NCBI GenBank assembly: GCA_964423465.1
Contig: CAYRFK010000002.1
Location: 1 to 64,000 of the forward strand
DNA: 64,000 nucleotides
Direction of reading: 5' to 3'
Source: VGWF01 sp964423465
GTDB taxonomy: Bacteria; Verrucomicrobiota; Kiritimatiellia; PWTM01
Shown: piece after piece, positions 21,505-30,338 of the stretch
Layout: every line of letters begins with the position of its first letter
Position numbering within the stretch: the first letter of the stretch is position 1
Translations under genes and position numbers: made by a program
Notes under the pieces: model-generated
What the model was told of the DNA's origin: nothing
What the model saw: the letters and a program-made list of their open reading frames with translations, nothing else
The model's database searches: none

Positions 21505-23910
21505 TCACCGCCGGCTACGGAGATAGGTGTCGAGGGGGACGGGCTCGGGGGCGGCGGGAGCGGAGGCGAGGAGCGCGAGGGCCTTGTCGAGTGCGACGAC
21601 ATGCTCGCTCTTCTCCCCCTTCTTCGGGTCCTTGCGGATCATGACGGCACGTACCTCGCGGAGGCGGGGTTCGAGCGGACGGGCCCGGTCGCCGTAGCGG
21701 GCGAGGTACTCCAGGCACTTCGGGAGCCGGTTCTTCAGGCCCCAGCGTTCGGGTTCGATCAGGCTGACGCAGATCTCCATGCCCTCGCGGATGCGGAGGC
21801 GGGAGAGCAGGTCGAGCCCGGCGAGCCGAACGCCGTCCGCAAACATCTCGCCGCTCGGGGAGGGCGTGCGCACGGCCTCGACGATCGCGGGCATCAGCAC
21901 GGCGAGGTCGCGGTCGTCGAGCTTCCCGTAGACCGGCCGGAGTTGTCCGCGCGTCGCGCCGTCCTGATTCCTCAGGAGCGTCTCGACCGCCGGATAGAGC
22001 AGCGCGCGGTCGACGCCCTCGATCGAGTCGGCAAGCAGGCTCTTCGGTTCGCGCCGACCCGGCCGCGGCGAGAAGAGCGCGGTGGCCGCGGCGCGCTGAG
22101 CCATGCCGCGCGGGTCGGACGGGTCGGCCTTCGCCGCGAGCCGGAGCAGGTCCGGCACGGCCGCGCGACGTGCCTCGGGGCCGAGGCGGACGAGCGCGTC
22201 GCAGGCGAGGGTCCGCATCCATGGATCGGAATCCCCCAGCGCGGCGAGCAACCGCGGCGCGGCGGCGTCGGCCCGCGGACCCAGCGCGGCCAGCGCCTCG
22301 CACGCCCCGTGGCGCGCGTCGCGGTTTGTCCCGCCGAGCATCGCGAGCAACCGCGGCACGTGGTCGCCATCGCGCTTGCCGAGCGTGGCGGCCGAGCGCG
22401 TCCGCACGGCGGGCGACCAGCTCGCGAGGCCCGCGAGCAAGGCATCGGTCGCGCGCCCGTCGTAGGCGGTTTCCTGCGTCCAGAATGTGTAGTCGCGGCC
22501 CGCGGCGATGGTTGCGGCGGCCTCGGCGCGCGACAACGGCGCGATGCCGGCCTTGCGCCCGGTCATCAGCAGCTTCTTCAGCGGCAGCGCGTAGCCGAGC
22601 AGGTAGGCGCCGGTGCTGTCCCAGCCGCGGTACGCGTGCCCGCCCCAGTCGGCGGGGATGCCCTGGTAGGTGAACGAGCCGTCCCACGCGCGGGCGAGAT
22701 CGTAGTACCACGCCGTCTCGGCGAGGTAGGCGCCCGTCGCCTCCGGGCCGCCGCGCGCGACGCCGGGCATCGCCCACAGGATGTTGAAGAAGTTCCCGGT
22801 GTGGCCGCTCTCGCGCTCGCCATGGGCCGCCGTCGCCATGCGGGAGAAGAACGAGGCGGCTTCGCCGTCGCCCAGCAGATCGAAGAGCACGGCCGCGCTG
22901 GAGCAGGTGCCGTTGTCCTCGTGCTCGCGCCATGGCTCGTGATCGCCATAGGGAATCGCGCCCTTGTGGACGTACCACCGCAGGAAGCCGGCCGAGCGCC
23001 GGATCGCAACGAGCACGTCCGGTTCGTTCATGCCCGCCTCGCGGGCAAGGACCATCGACAGCGTCAGCGCAAGCCCCGGCTGGTTCATTGCACCGTAGCC
23101 GTTGAGAATGCCGTCGTCCCGCGCGAAGTCGTGGCCCCATGTGCCGATTCCGCCCTGGCCCCGGGCGATCTCGAGCGACACGCGCCGCACCGCCGCCGCG
23201 GCCGCGGCGTCGCCGGTCACGGCCGCGTACTCCGCGAGGAACAGGTTCGCGTAGGCGTAATGCCACGTCACGAGCGACTGCCGCTGGATCTCCGCCGCCT
23301 TGCGCGCGTACTCCGCCAGCAGCGGACGGTACTCGTCGCGGCCGGAGGCGAGAAGCGCCAGCGCGTTGAGGTCGTTCGGAATGGAGACCTTGCCGAGACC
23401 GCGCGCGGCGATGACGCGGCAGCCCTGGTCGAAGATCTGCGCCGACTTTGCGCAGCCGTAGGGCGCCGTCGGCGCGTAGGCGCCCATCACGCGCAGCTTC
23501 AGCTCGACCGGCTCCGCGCGGCCGTCGCGCCAGCGCAGCAGCCGCAGCGCGCCGCCGCCGGCGTCCGTCTCGGCCTTCGTGATGGCGCGGGCGAACAGGA
23601 TCCTCGCGTCGCCGTCGAACGGACGGCCGTCGAAGCCGACGATCACGTCGCCCGTGAGAAGATGTCCGTCCGCGGGCGAACCCTTCGCAACGTCGGTGAC
23701 GAGAATCTGGCGGGCGTCGGTGGTGTGCCCCTTCCAGCCCCAGATCCAACCGCGCGCGCCGGTCGGGCCGAGGGTCCAGTCGTGCGTTTTGTCGGGCGTG
23801 CCGCCCCGCGTCAGATCCGGAACCGCGGGCTTCTCCGCCGCACCGGCCGCCACAGCCACCAGCATCGCCACCGCCGCGGCGGCGGACCTGCACATGGTCT
23901 TCCCGTTCAC
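21505..23910 (-). CDS. Secreted PDZ- and HEAT-repeat protein
   Basis: About 801 residues. After a signal peptide (MCRSAAAAVAMLVAVAAGAA) comes a PDZ-like domain (~45-140; VTDVAKGSPADGHLLTGDVIVGFDGRPF), an alpha-helical toroid-like region (~160-480; GGIGTWGHDFARDDGILNGY, HTGNFFNILWAMPG) and HEAT repeats (~510-760; RLLAALGDSDPWMRTLACDA). DUF6288-type proteins of PVC bacteria have this order. I chose the GTG at 23910 because GGGGAGG lies eight bases upstream; ATG at 23895 or 23937 are alternatives. No catalytic residues are evident, so a scaffold role is likely. It ends 167 bases from the GntR promoter and is probably not part of that cluster. Confidence 0.72.
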   Translation of the reverse strand: MNGKTMCRSAAAAVAMLVAVAAGAAEKPAVPDLTRGGTPDKTHDWTLGPTGARGWIWGWKGHTTDARQILVTDVAKGSPADGHLLTGDVIVGFDGRPFDGDARILFARAITKAETDAGGGALRLLRWRDGRAEPVELKLRVMGAYAPTAPYGCAKSAQIFDQGCRVIAARGLGKVSIPNDLNALALLASGRDEYRPLLAEYARKAAEIQRQSLVTWHYAYANLFLAEYAAVTGDAAAAAAVRRVSLEIARGQGGIGTWGHDFARDDGILNGYGAMNQPGLALTLSMVLAREAGMNEPDVLVAIRRSAGFLRWYVHKGAIPYGDHEPWREHEDNGTCSSAAVLFDLLGDGEAASFFSRMATAAHGERESGHTGNFFNILWAMPGVARGGPEATGAYLAETAWYYDLARAWDGSFTYQGIPADWGGHAYRGWDSTGAYLLGYALPLKKLLMTGRKAGIAPLSRAEAAATIAAGRDYTFWTQETAYDGRATDALLAGLASWSPAVRTRSAATLGKRDGDHVPRLLAMLGGTNRDARHGACEALAALGPRADAAAPRLLAALGDSDPWMRTLACDALVRLGPEARRAAVPDLLRLAAKADPSDPRGMAQRAAATALFSPRPGRREPKSLLADSIEGVDRALLYPAVETLLRNQDGATRGQLRPVYGKLDDRDLAVLMPAIVEAVRTPSPSGEMFADGVRLAGLDLLSRLRIREGMEICVSLIEPERWGLKNRLPKCLEYLARYGDRARPLEPRLREVRAVMIRKDPKKGEKSEHVVALDKALALLASAPAAPEPVPLDTYLRSRR

Positions 23911-23995
23911 ACCGATATCCTCCCCGGCAAACCCCATGACTGATTGTTCCGTCGAGCCCGGCATGCCGCCAGTCACCCGGGCTCCGCCCGATCGG

Positions 23996-26965
23996 TTAGC
24001 GATGGCGGCGGCGCAGGAGCGCGGCACAGGCGACCAGCCCCAAGAGACTCAAGGTGCCGGGCTCGGGGATGACGGTCAGCGTCAGCGTGTTGGCGTTGAC
24101 GTCCACATCCCCGCTGAGACCCGGCCCGAGATGGGTCGCAGTGAAATCGCCATCGGCGAAATCGGTCGAGCCGAACGTCATCAGCGTGTAGGTGCCGACC
24201 GCGCCGGTGCCGAGGAAGTCGAACGCCCACGCCCCGGCGGTTCCCTTGGTCACTGCTCCGGAGACCGCGAGGAGGTCGGACGAGGCCCCGTCGTTGTCCA
24301 GTTCCCATGCCAGCGTCGACCCGCCGTCGAGCGTGAGGCTGGACACGGTGAGGGTCCCGAGGCTGGCGCCGGGGGCCAGCGTACCGGAAGCGCCCACGGT
24401 GACGGCGCCAGCCGCTCCCGTTCCGCCCAGGGTCCCGCCGGCCACGGTGATGAGACCGCCGCCGGTGTGCGTGCCATGGATGCGGAGGGTGCCGGCCTCC
24501 ACGGTGGTCGCCCCGGTGTACGTGTTGGAGAATGTGAGCGAAAGCGTGCCAGAGCCCCGCTTGACGAGGGCCAGATGGTTCTCGTTCGGCCGGCTGTCGC
24601 CAAGGCGCCCTCCGTAGATGAAGTCCGCGGTGTTGCTCACGGTCAGCGTGGAGAGGGTGGCGGACCCGCCGACGATGCGGTTCGTCGCATTGACCTCGAT
24701 CGCCGACGCCTCAATGCCGGCGACCGTCTGGTTGAAGCCGTTCAGCGTCAGGGTGACCGTGGGCTTCGGCGTCGCCTGGCTCGGGGCCTGGAGCCGCACG
24801 ACGGTGGTCGCCGGCAACGCGTTGTTCTCCTGGAGAACGACGGTATTGGAGTGGGCGTTGTACGCGTTGAGGATCGTGTCGCCCGTGTAGGTGGACTGCG
24901 CCAGAAGGAACCATGTCGCGCTGCCGTTGTTCGCGGCGCTGGACCGGAGAGTGAGGTCGCCGGTGCCGGAGATGCCGTTCGGAATGGTCACGGACGCAAT
25001 GCCCGCGTTGTAGCAATTGAGCGCCGCGCCGCCGTCGAGGGTGATCGCCCCGTTCAATGTCCAGAGCCCCGTGTTCCGGTTGAGGACGAGCGCCCCGTAG
25101 GTGTTGCCGCCGGTGCCGATGCCGGTGCCCGTGAGCGTCAGAGGCTCCTCCAGTGTCAGGTTCACCTGGTTGACGAACAGCGCCGCGCCGTTCCTGACCA
25201 CCGTACCCGCGGCGGTCGTGCCGAGGGAGTTCGTCGTGATAGACAGCCGGCCCTGTTCGACCGTGGTCACGCCGCCGTAGCTGTTGTCGGCGCTGGTGAG
25301 GAGGAGCGTGCCGGCCCCGGTCTTGACGAGGCCATGCGCGCCGCCGCCGTCGCCAAGAACGCCGGAGAGCGTCACAGGGCTCTCGTTCGTCACGGTGCGG
25401 GTTCCCGTGAGCGTGCCGGTGCCGGACATCGTCAGGGAGGCCGAGTCGTTCGCGCTGCCGAACGTGAAGTTTCCCGCCAGTTGATAGTTGTTGGCCAACG
25501 CGCGCGAATTGGTGATCCCGAAGGCGGAGATCGCGCCGCCATTCAGCAACAGCGTGCCGCCGCCGAGCGCGGAGTCGTTGTTGACCCGCACGAGCATGTC
25601 GACCGTCTCGCCGTTCGGATCGAACGCGCCGTCGTAGACCGTGACGGTCGTGCCGGCCGCGATGGCATCGGCGTGACCCATCCGCAGCGTGCCGCCGTAG
25701 ATGAAGGTTCCACCCGCGTAGGTGTTGGCGGCGCCGAGGGTCAGCACGTTGTCGCCGAACTTGGCGAGGCCGCGGGTGGACTGGCCGGTCGAGTAGGTCA
25801 CGTCGCCGGCGGACGTGTCGATGCCGACGAGCCTGAAGGCAGGGTCGAGGGTGAATCCGGCGAGCGAACCGCTCCAGAGGCTGTCGATGTCGGCCGTCGT
25901 CCAGTAGGCGGGGTCCGCCGCCTTCACGCCGAGACCGAGACCGCCGTTGGCGCCGACGGTCACGGCCCCGGCCGCCGGCTTCGCGGACTGGTTCGCAAAG
26001 TTCAGGATGCCGTCGTTCACCGCGGTTCCGCCGCTGTAGGTGTTGGCGCCGGCCAGCGTGAGCGCGGAGCCGCCGGCCTTGGTCAGGGCATAACCGATCC
26101 CGCCATCGCCGAGCGCCCCGTTCAGAATCACCTGGCTGTCGGTCGTCAGCACGCGGTTGGCCGTCAGGCTGCCCGCGCCAAGGAAGGCCACCGTGCCGTT
26201 GTTGGTCCCGTGGCCAAGCAGCGCGTCGGCGGCGAACGTGACCGCGTTCGTCAGCGTCCGGCGCACGTCGGAATTGGCGGACAGGATGCCGCCATTGATC
26301 ACGACCGTCCCGGCGCCAAATGCGCGGTCCGAACCGGCGCGCACCCGGCCCGCGTTCAGCGTGAATCCGCCCGTGAAGGAGTTTGTGACGCTGCTCAGCG
26401 TCAACAGACCGGACCCCGACTTCGTCACGCCCGACCCGGCGGTTCCGTTCGTGATGTACCCGCTCAACCAGAGGTCGCCGGTGCCGTCGTGAGTGATGGA
26501 GAGGTTGTCGTTGAGGACGATGCCGCCGGCGGCGACGCCGATCTCAATGTTGCCGGCCGCGCCCGCGGCGACGGTGAGGGCGGCCGAGCCTGCGCCGACG
26601 TCAAACGTCAGCAGGCGAGCACCGGTGCCGCCCGCGGTCGCGGTCAGGCGGATCTTGATGTCGCGGTCCGCGCCGGCGTTGAACGCCAGCGTTCCCACGG
26701 TCCGTGCGGCGCCGATGTAATTGGTGAGCCGCGTGGCGGCGCTGTAAAATGTGATGACCTGGTCGGCGCCGAAGGTCGCGGCCTCACCGGTCCAGTTGGT
26801 CTCCGTGCCCCAGGCGGCGTCCGTCCCGCCGCCGTCCCACGTGCCGTCCGCGATCGCAGGGTGCGCCGACAGGGCCATCGCAAGGCCCGCGAGAATGCAG
26901 GCGAAGGCCCGGCGACGATGGGGGGCGGCAATCCATGCAAACGACGAATCATTCGGTGCATTCAT
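23996..26965 (-). CDS. PEP-CTERM protein with autotransporter-type beta-strand repeats
   Basis: A 989-residue surface protein. N-terminal signal (RRRAFACILAGLAMALSA), then at least five autotransporter-associated beta-strand units, for example LTLAGANTYSGGTAVNDG, LTLGAANTYAGGTFIYGG and LSLTFSNTYTGATTVEAG, forming a predicted beta-helix. The C-terminus VIPEPGTLSLLGLVACAALL plus RRRHR is a PEP-CTERM sorting signal, normally processed by an exosortase, which is not encoded in this window. Such proteins are exported and anchored or released with exopolysaccharide. A decayed relative lies at 47114-47628. Confidence 0.88.
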   Translation of the reverse strand: MNAPNDSSFAWIAAPHRRRAFACILAGLAMALSAHPAIADGTWDGGGTDAAWGTETNWTGEAATFGADQVITFYSAATRLTNYIGAARTVGTLAFNAGADRDIKIRLTATAGGTGARLLTFDVGAGSAALTVAAGAAGNIEIGVAAGGIVLNDNLSITHDGTGDLWLSGYITNGTAGSGVTKSGSGLLTLSSVTNSFTGGFTLNAGRVRAGSDRAFGAGTVVINGGILSANSDVRRTLTNAVTFAADALLGHGTNNGTVAFLGAGSLTANRVLTTDSQVILNGALGDGGIGYALTKAGGSALTLAGANTYSGGTAVNDGILNFANQSAKPAAGAVTVGANGGLGLGVKAADPAYWTTADIDSLWSGSLAGFTLDPAFRLVGIDTSAGDVTYSTGQSTRGLAKFGDNVLTLGAANTYAGGTFIYGGTLRMGHADAIAAGTTVTVYDGAFDPNGETVDMLVRVNNDSALGGGTLLLNGGAISAFGITNSRALANNYQLAGNFTFGSANDSASLTMSGTGTLTGTRTVTNESPVTLSGVLGDGGGAHGLVKTGAGTLLLTSADNSYGGVTTVEQGRLSITTNSLGTTAAGTVVRNGAALFVNQVNLTLEEPLTLTGTGIGTGGNTYGALVLNRNTGLWTLNGAITLDGGAALNCYNAGIASVTIPNGISGTGDLTLRSSAANNGSATWFLLAQSTYTGDTILNAYNAHSNTVVLQENNALPATTVVRLQAPSQATPKPTVTLTLNGFNQTVAGIEASAIEVNATNRIVGGSATLSTLTVSNTADFIYGGRLGDSRPNENHLALVKRGSGTLSLTFSNTYTGATTVEAGTLRIHGTHTGGGLITVAGGTLGGTGAAGAVTVGASGTLAPGASLGTLTVSSLTLDGGSTLAWELDNDGASSDLLAVSGAVTKGTAGAWAFDFLGTGAVGTYTLMTFGSTDFADGDFTATHLGPGLSGDVDVNANTLTLTVIPEPGTLSLLGLVACAALLRRRHR

Positions 26966-27195
26966 CCCCGGTACCCTTTACAAAGGAGCTTCCGCGTCTG
27001 TTCCGAACCGCGCGCATCACCCGCACCCCGCGCGATGCCCAGCCACTGCTGGTACGGGATTAGGCCATCGTCGTCAATGAAATTCCCGGCCATGGGATGC
27101 CGCGGACGCGGGACGGCCAAGCCGGAAGTCCGCCGCGGCGATCGGCGCGCGGCGGACGGGACCGGCAGACGTCCCGGCGGGGCTCGGGCTGCGCA

Positions 27196-28386
27196 TCAGC
27201 CCTTCTGGAGCCGGCCCACGAACGCCCGGATCCGGCGGGCCGCCTCCTTGACGTCGGCGGTCGCCGTCGCATAGGAGCAGCGGATGTGGCCTTCGCCGCA
27301 GGCGCCGAACGCGGTGCCCGGAACGGCGGCCACCTTCTCCTCCTCCAGCAGGCGGAGCGAGAACTCCTTCGCCGGAAGGCCGAGATGGCCGATGTACGGG
27401 AACATGTAGAACGCGCCGCGGGGTTCCGTGACCGGCAGGCCCATCTCGGAAAAGGCGTTCATGAGGTAGTTCCGCCGGCGGTTGTACTCCTCCCGCATCT
27501 CAGCAACCTCGGTCTGCGGCTCCTTCAGGGCCTCGATCGCCGCCTCCTGGCTGAGGATCGGCGCGCAGAGCATCGTGTACTGGTGGATCCTCATCATCGC
27601 GTCGATCAGCGGCGCCGGGCCGCACGCGTAGCCGAGACGGTAGCCGGTCATCGCCCACGCCTTCGAAAAGCCGTGGAGGAAGATGGTCCGCTCGCGCATG
27701 CCGGGCACGGTCGTGATCGACGTGTGCGTGCCGGAGTAGGTGAGTTCGGCGTAGATCTCGTCGCTGAGCACGATCAGGTCGTGCTCGATGGCGAACGCGG
27801 CGATGGCTTCGACATCGGCCCGGTCGAGCCCGGCGCCGGTCGGGTTGTTCGGGAAGTTGAGGATCAACAGCCGCGAACGGGGCGTGACGTGGCGCTCCAG
27901 ATCCTCGCGCGTCAGCCGGAACCCGGTCCCGCGGGAGCCGGGCACGGGGACGGGAACGCCGTGCGCGAACTGGATCAGCGGCGCGTAGGAGACGTAGCAC
28001 GGCTCGTGGTAGAGCACCTCGTCGCCGGGATTGATCAGGGCGCGGACGGCCAGGTCCATCGCCTCGCTCACGCCGACGGCGATGAGGCACTCGTTGTCCG
28101 CGTTGTAGGCCGTGCCGTAGGCGCGTGCCACGTAGTCGCAGATCGCGCGCCGCAGTTTCAGCAGGCCGAGATTCGACGTGTAGTGCGTCGCGCCGCGCTC
28201 GAGCGCGAAGATCGACGCCTCGCGCACGCGCCACGGCGTGTCGAAATCGGGCTCGCCGATGCCGAGGCTGATGACATCGCGCATCGTGCTGACGATGTCG
28301 AAGAAATCCCGGATGCCCGACCGCGGAATGTCGCGGACGTGGAGGGCGATCCGGTCAGGGACTGACGGTAAGACGTTCGTGCTCAT
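27196..28386 (-). CDS. Pyridoxal-phosphate aminotransferase, class I/II
   Basis: A 396-residue fold-type I aminotransferase. PLP lysine Lys242 in GFSKAWAMTGYRLGY, Asn181 in NFPNNPTG, Asp209 in LSDEIY and the substrate-carboxylate Arg near the C-terminus (GHIRCSYA) are all present. Members of this subgroup act on aspartate, alanine or aromatic amino acids. The gene overlaps the 3' end of an Lrp/AsnC regulator by 32 bases, and the pair is probably one operon in which the regulator senses an amino acid related to the reaction. Confidence 0.88.
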   Translation of the reverse strand: MSTNVLPSVPDRIALHVRDIPRSGIRDFFDIVSTMRDVISLGIGEPDFDTPWRVREASIFALERGATHYTSNLGLLKLRRAICDYVARAYGTAYNADNECLIAVGVSEAMDLAVRALINPGDEVLYHEPCYVSYAPLIQFAHGVPVPVPGSRGTGFRLTREDLERHVTPRSRLLILNFPNNPTGAGLDRADVEAIAAFAIEHDLIVLSDEIYAELTYSGTHTSITTVPGMRERTIFLHGFSKAWAMTGYRLGYACGPAPLIDAMMRIHQYTMLCAPILSQEAAIEALKEPQTEVAEMREEYNRRRNYLMNAFSEMGLPVTEPRGAFYMFPYIGHLGLPAKEFSLRLLEEEKVAAVPGTAFGACGEGHIRCSYATATADVKEAARRIRAFVGRLQKG

Positions 28387-28834
28387 CCGGGGAATCCATC
28401 AGGAAGCCGTGCGACTTGTAGGTTTTCAGCATGAAGGACGTCGCGGTCGCCGTCACGCCGGGGATCACCGACAGTTTCTCACTGACGAACCGTGCCACGG
28501 TCCGCAGGTCGGGGCCCTCGATAAACAACAGGAGGTCCGCCTGGCCGCTGACGAGATAGGCCGACACCACCTCGGGGAAGCGGCAGACGCGGTTCGCGAT
28601 GTGGTTGAACCCGCCCTCGCGCTCGGGGGTGACCTTGACCTCGATGATCGCCACGACCTTGTCGTCGGTGGCCGCGTCCTCGTCCAGCACCGCGCGGTAG
28701 CCGCGGATGACGCCGCGCTTCTCGTAGTCCTCGATCTTCGTCCGCACGTCGGCGGGCGTGGTATTCAGCATGGCCGCGAGATCCTCGACCGATTCGCGCG
28801 CCCGCACTTTCAACAGCTTCAACAACGGATCCAT
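28355..28834 (-). CDS. Lrp/AsnC-family transcriptional regulator
   Basis: A 159-residue protein with an N-terminal winged helix (ESVEDLAAMLNTTPADVRTK) and a C-terminal RAM/ASNC ligand-binding domain (KVVAIIEVKVTPEREGGF..., VVSAYLVSGQADLLLFIEG). The ATG at 28834 (MDPLLKLLKVRA) matches the family start; in-frame sequence upstream runs into the HU terminator. It binds amino acids and controls their metabolism in other bacteria. Co-transcribed with the aminotransferase, with which it overlaps. Confidence 0.88.
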   Translation of the reverse strand: MDPLLKLLKVRARESVEDLAAMLNTTPADVRTKIEDYEKRGVIRGYRAVLDEDAATDDKVVAIIEVKVTPEREGGFNHIANRVCRFPEVVSAYLVSGQADLLLFIEGPDLRTVARFVSEKLSVIPGVTATATSFMLKTYKSHGFLMDSPDEHERLTVSP

Positions 28835-28880
28835 GGCCAGTCTCCCCCGGGCCGCCGTCGCGGCGGCCCCCCAGAAAACA

Positions 28881-28908
28881 GAATCGCGGCCCACCCGGGC
28901 CGCGATTC
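28881..28908 (-). terminator. Rho-independent terminator of the HU gene
   Basis: A perfect 12-bp stem (GAATCGCGGCCC / GGGCCGCGATTC) with a 4-base loop, followed on the minus strand by TGTTTTCTG. It lies 20 bases after the HU stop codon and before the Lrp gene, separating the two transcripts. This is the cleanest terminator in the window. Confidence 0.88.
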
Positions 28909-28928
28909 CGAATACGCCGAGTCCCGGA

Positions 28929-29216
28929 TTACTTCTTCGCGCCGAGGACCGTGTCCTTGGCTGCCTTCGCGATACGGAACTTCAGCACGCGCTTCGCCGG
29001 AATCTTGATCGGCGCCTTGGTCTGCGGATTGATGCCCATGCGGGCCTTCCGGTTGACCAAAACGAGCTTGCCGAGGCCGGGGATCGTGAAGCCGTCCTTC
29101 GCGCCCTTGTACGCCAGCGCGACGAGCTGCTCAACAACGGCCGCCGCCTGCTTCTTCGTGATGCCAGCCGCTTCAGCCAACGCTGCCAGAACCTGCGTCT
29201 TCGTCATCTTCGCCAT
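28929..29216 (-). CDS. hup: HU-family DNA-binding protein
   Basis: A 95-residue histone-like protein. It has the HU/IHF fold signature GFTIPGLGKLVLVNRKAR followed by MGINPQTKAPIKIPAKR, the beta-arm that bends DNA, whose tip Pro is present. It packages the nucleoid and assists recombination and replication. GAGGAG precedes the ATG by about ten bases, and the gene has its own terminator, consistent with a highly expressed single-gene transcript. Confidence 0.93.
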   Translation of the reverse strand: MAKMTKTQVLAALAEAAGITKKQAAAVVEQLVALAYKGAKDGFTIPGLGKLVLVNRKARMGINPQTKAPIKIPAKRVLKFRIAKAAKDTVLGAKK

Positions 29217-29374
29217 GTGCGTCTCGCTCCTCTTCTATACGATTACGGCCGCCGGTCTTTCCGCGGCCAATGTCCGGCGCAAAGAATAGCGGCGCGGGGC
29301 GGGGATGCAACTACTTTCCGAGAAAAAACGAGGGTTTCCGAAATCCGCCCCGCTCCGCGCCGGGGTTCCGGGGG

Positions 29375-29827
29375 TCAGGCAAGGGCGTGCATCGCGAGCG
29401 CAACCAGCACGCCGGTGACCAAACCGGCGAAGACCTCGAGCCGCGTGTGGCCGAGCAACTCGGCGAGCTTCTGCTCGGAGAGATGGTGATGCTTGAACAG
29501 TTCCTGCACGATCTGGTTGAGCAGGCGCGCCTGCTGCCCGGCGGCGCGGCGGACGCTCTGCGCGTCGAACATCACCACCGCGGCGAACGCGAGCGACAGC
29601 GCGAACATGGAACTGCCGAATCCCTCGCGGAGTCCGATCGATGTGGCCAGCCCGCAGACCATCGCCGTGTGCGCGCTCGGCATGCCGCCGGTGCTGAAAA
29701 GAAGCCGGAAATCGATCGAGCGATGCCGGATGAGCCCGCGCGTCATCTTGATGGCCTGCGCGACCGTCCACGCGGTCAGCGCGACCCAGATGCTTAGATT
29801 GTAGGCGACGTCCGGCTTCAGCGACAT
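29375..29827 (-). CDS. Divergent PAP2-family (DUF212) membrane protein
   Basis: A 150-residue membrane protein with four hydrophobic segments. The family signature STGGMPSAHTAMVCGLATSIG corresponds to a PAP2 phosphatase core, and RRAAGQQARLLNQIV and LGHTRLEVFAGLVTG follow as in DUF212 proteins (YuiD type). A phosphatase activity is suspected for the family but not established. The ATG at 29827 is chosen at MSLKPDVAYN; upstream codons would add a non-hydrophobic extension. Confidence 0.85.
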   Translation of the reverse strand: MSLKPDVAYNLSIWVALTAWTVAQAIKMTRGLIRHRSIDFRLLFSTGGMPSAHTAMVCGLATSIGLREGFGSSMFALSLAFAAVVMFDAQSVRRAAGQQARLLNQIVQELFKHHHLSEQKLAELLGHTRLEVFAGLVTGVLVALAMHALA

Positions 29828-29881
29828 GGCGGGGGATTCTGTCGTCCCGCCCGCCATACTGCAAGCGGGATGCGGGGAGGA

Positions 29882-29913
29882 GGTTCACCGGTTGGCAGGT
29901 TCACAGGTTCGGA
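29882..29913. repeat. R4 octamer tandem repeat, locus 1
   Basis: Four head-to-tail 8-bp units: GGTTCACC, GGTTGGCA, GGTTCACA, GGTTCGGA. They lie between the divergently transcribed DUF212 and GtrA genes. Related arrays of the same period occur at 56980, 58315 and 58568. Confidence 0.7.
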
Positions 29914-29944
29914 GGGCAACGGCGGGCGTGGTAGAGTGCGGGGC

Positions 29945-30334
29945 ATGCGACCGGCGTGGATCGATGAAGTCTGGCGGTTCGGCGTCTGCGGCCTCGGGGC
30001 CGGGGCGGCGGATCTCGGCGCGTTCTCCGCCCTCACCCATTTCGCGGGCCTTCACCCGCTGGCGGCCAACCTGATCAGCCGGCCGATCGGCGGACTCGTC
30101 AGCTTCACCGCCAACCGCTTCTGGACCTTCCGCCACCGGCCGATGGAGAAGCCCCTGCACGTCCAGTTCGGCCGCTACTGGGTCGTCTGGGTCTCGTCCT
30201 ATGCGCTGTCCGAGGGCCTGCTCGCCCTGTGGCTTCTCGCCCTTCCCGACGACAAGACGCTCGCCAAGCTCCTCGCCGAGGGATGTGTCGGCGGGCTGAG
30301 CTTCCTCGCCCAGCGCCTGTGGACCTACCGGTGA
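29945..30334 (+). CDS. GtrA-family membrane protein
   Basis: A 129-residue protein with four predicted transmembrane helices and the GtrA signature (RFGVCGLGAGAADLGAF; SFTANRFWTFRH; LAQRLWTYR at the C-terminus). GtrA proteins are thought to flip or bind polyprenyl-linked sugars during cell-surface glycan synthesis. The ATG at 29945 (MRPAWIDEVWRF) is the best start; the in-frame region before it is repeat R4. It ends four bases before the convergent phosphofructokinase stop. Confidence 0.88.
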   Translation: MRPAWIDEVWRFGVCGLGAGAADLGAFSALTHFAGLHPLAANLISRPIGGLVSFTANRFWTFRHRPMEKPLHVQFGRYWVVWVSSYALSEGLLALWLLALPDDKTLAKLLAEGCVGGLSFLAQRLWTYR

Positions 30335-30338
30335 CCCC

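Noticed and set aside
23579..27274. A 1231-residue plus-strand open frame
   Set aside because: It is the antisense shadow of the PDZ/HEAT and PEP-CTERM genes in GC-rich DNA; it has no recognisable domains and a biased Gly/Arg composition.
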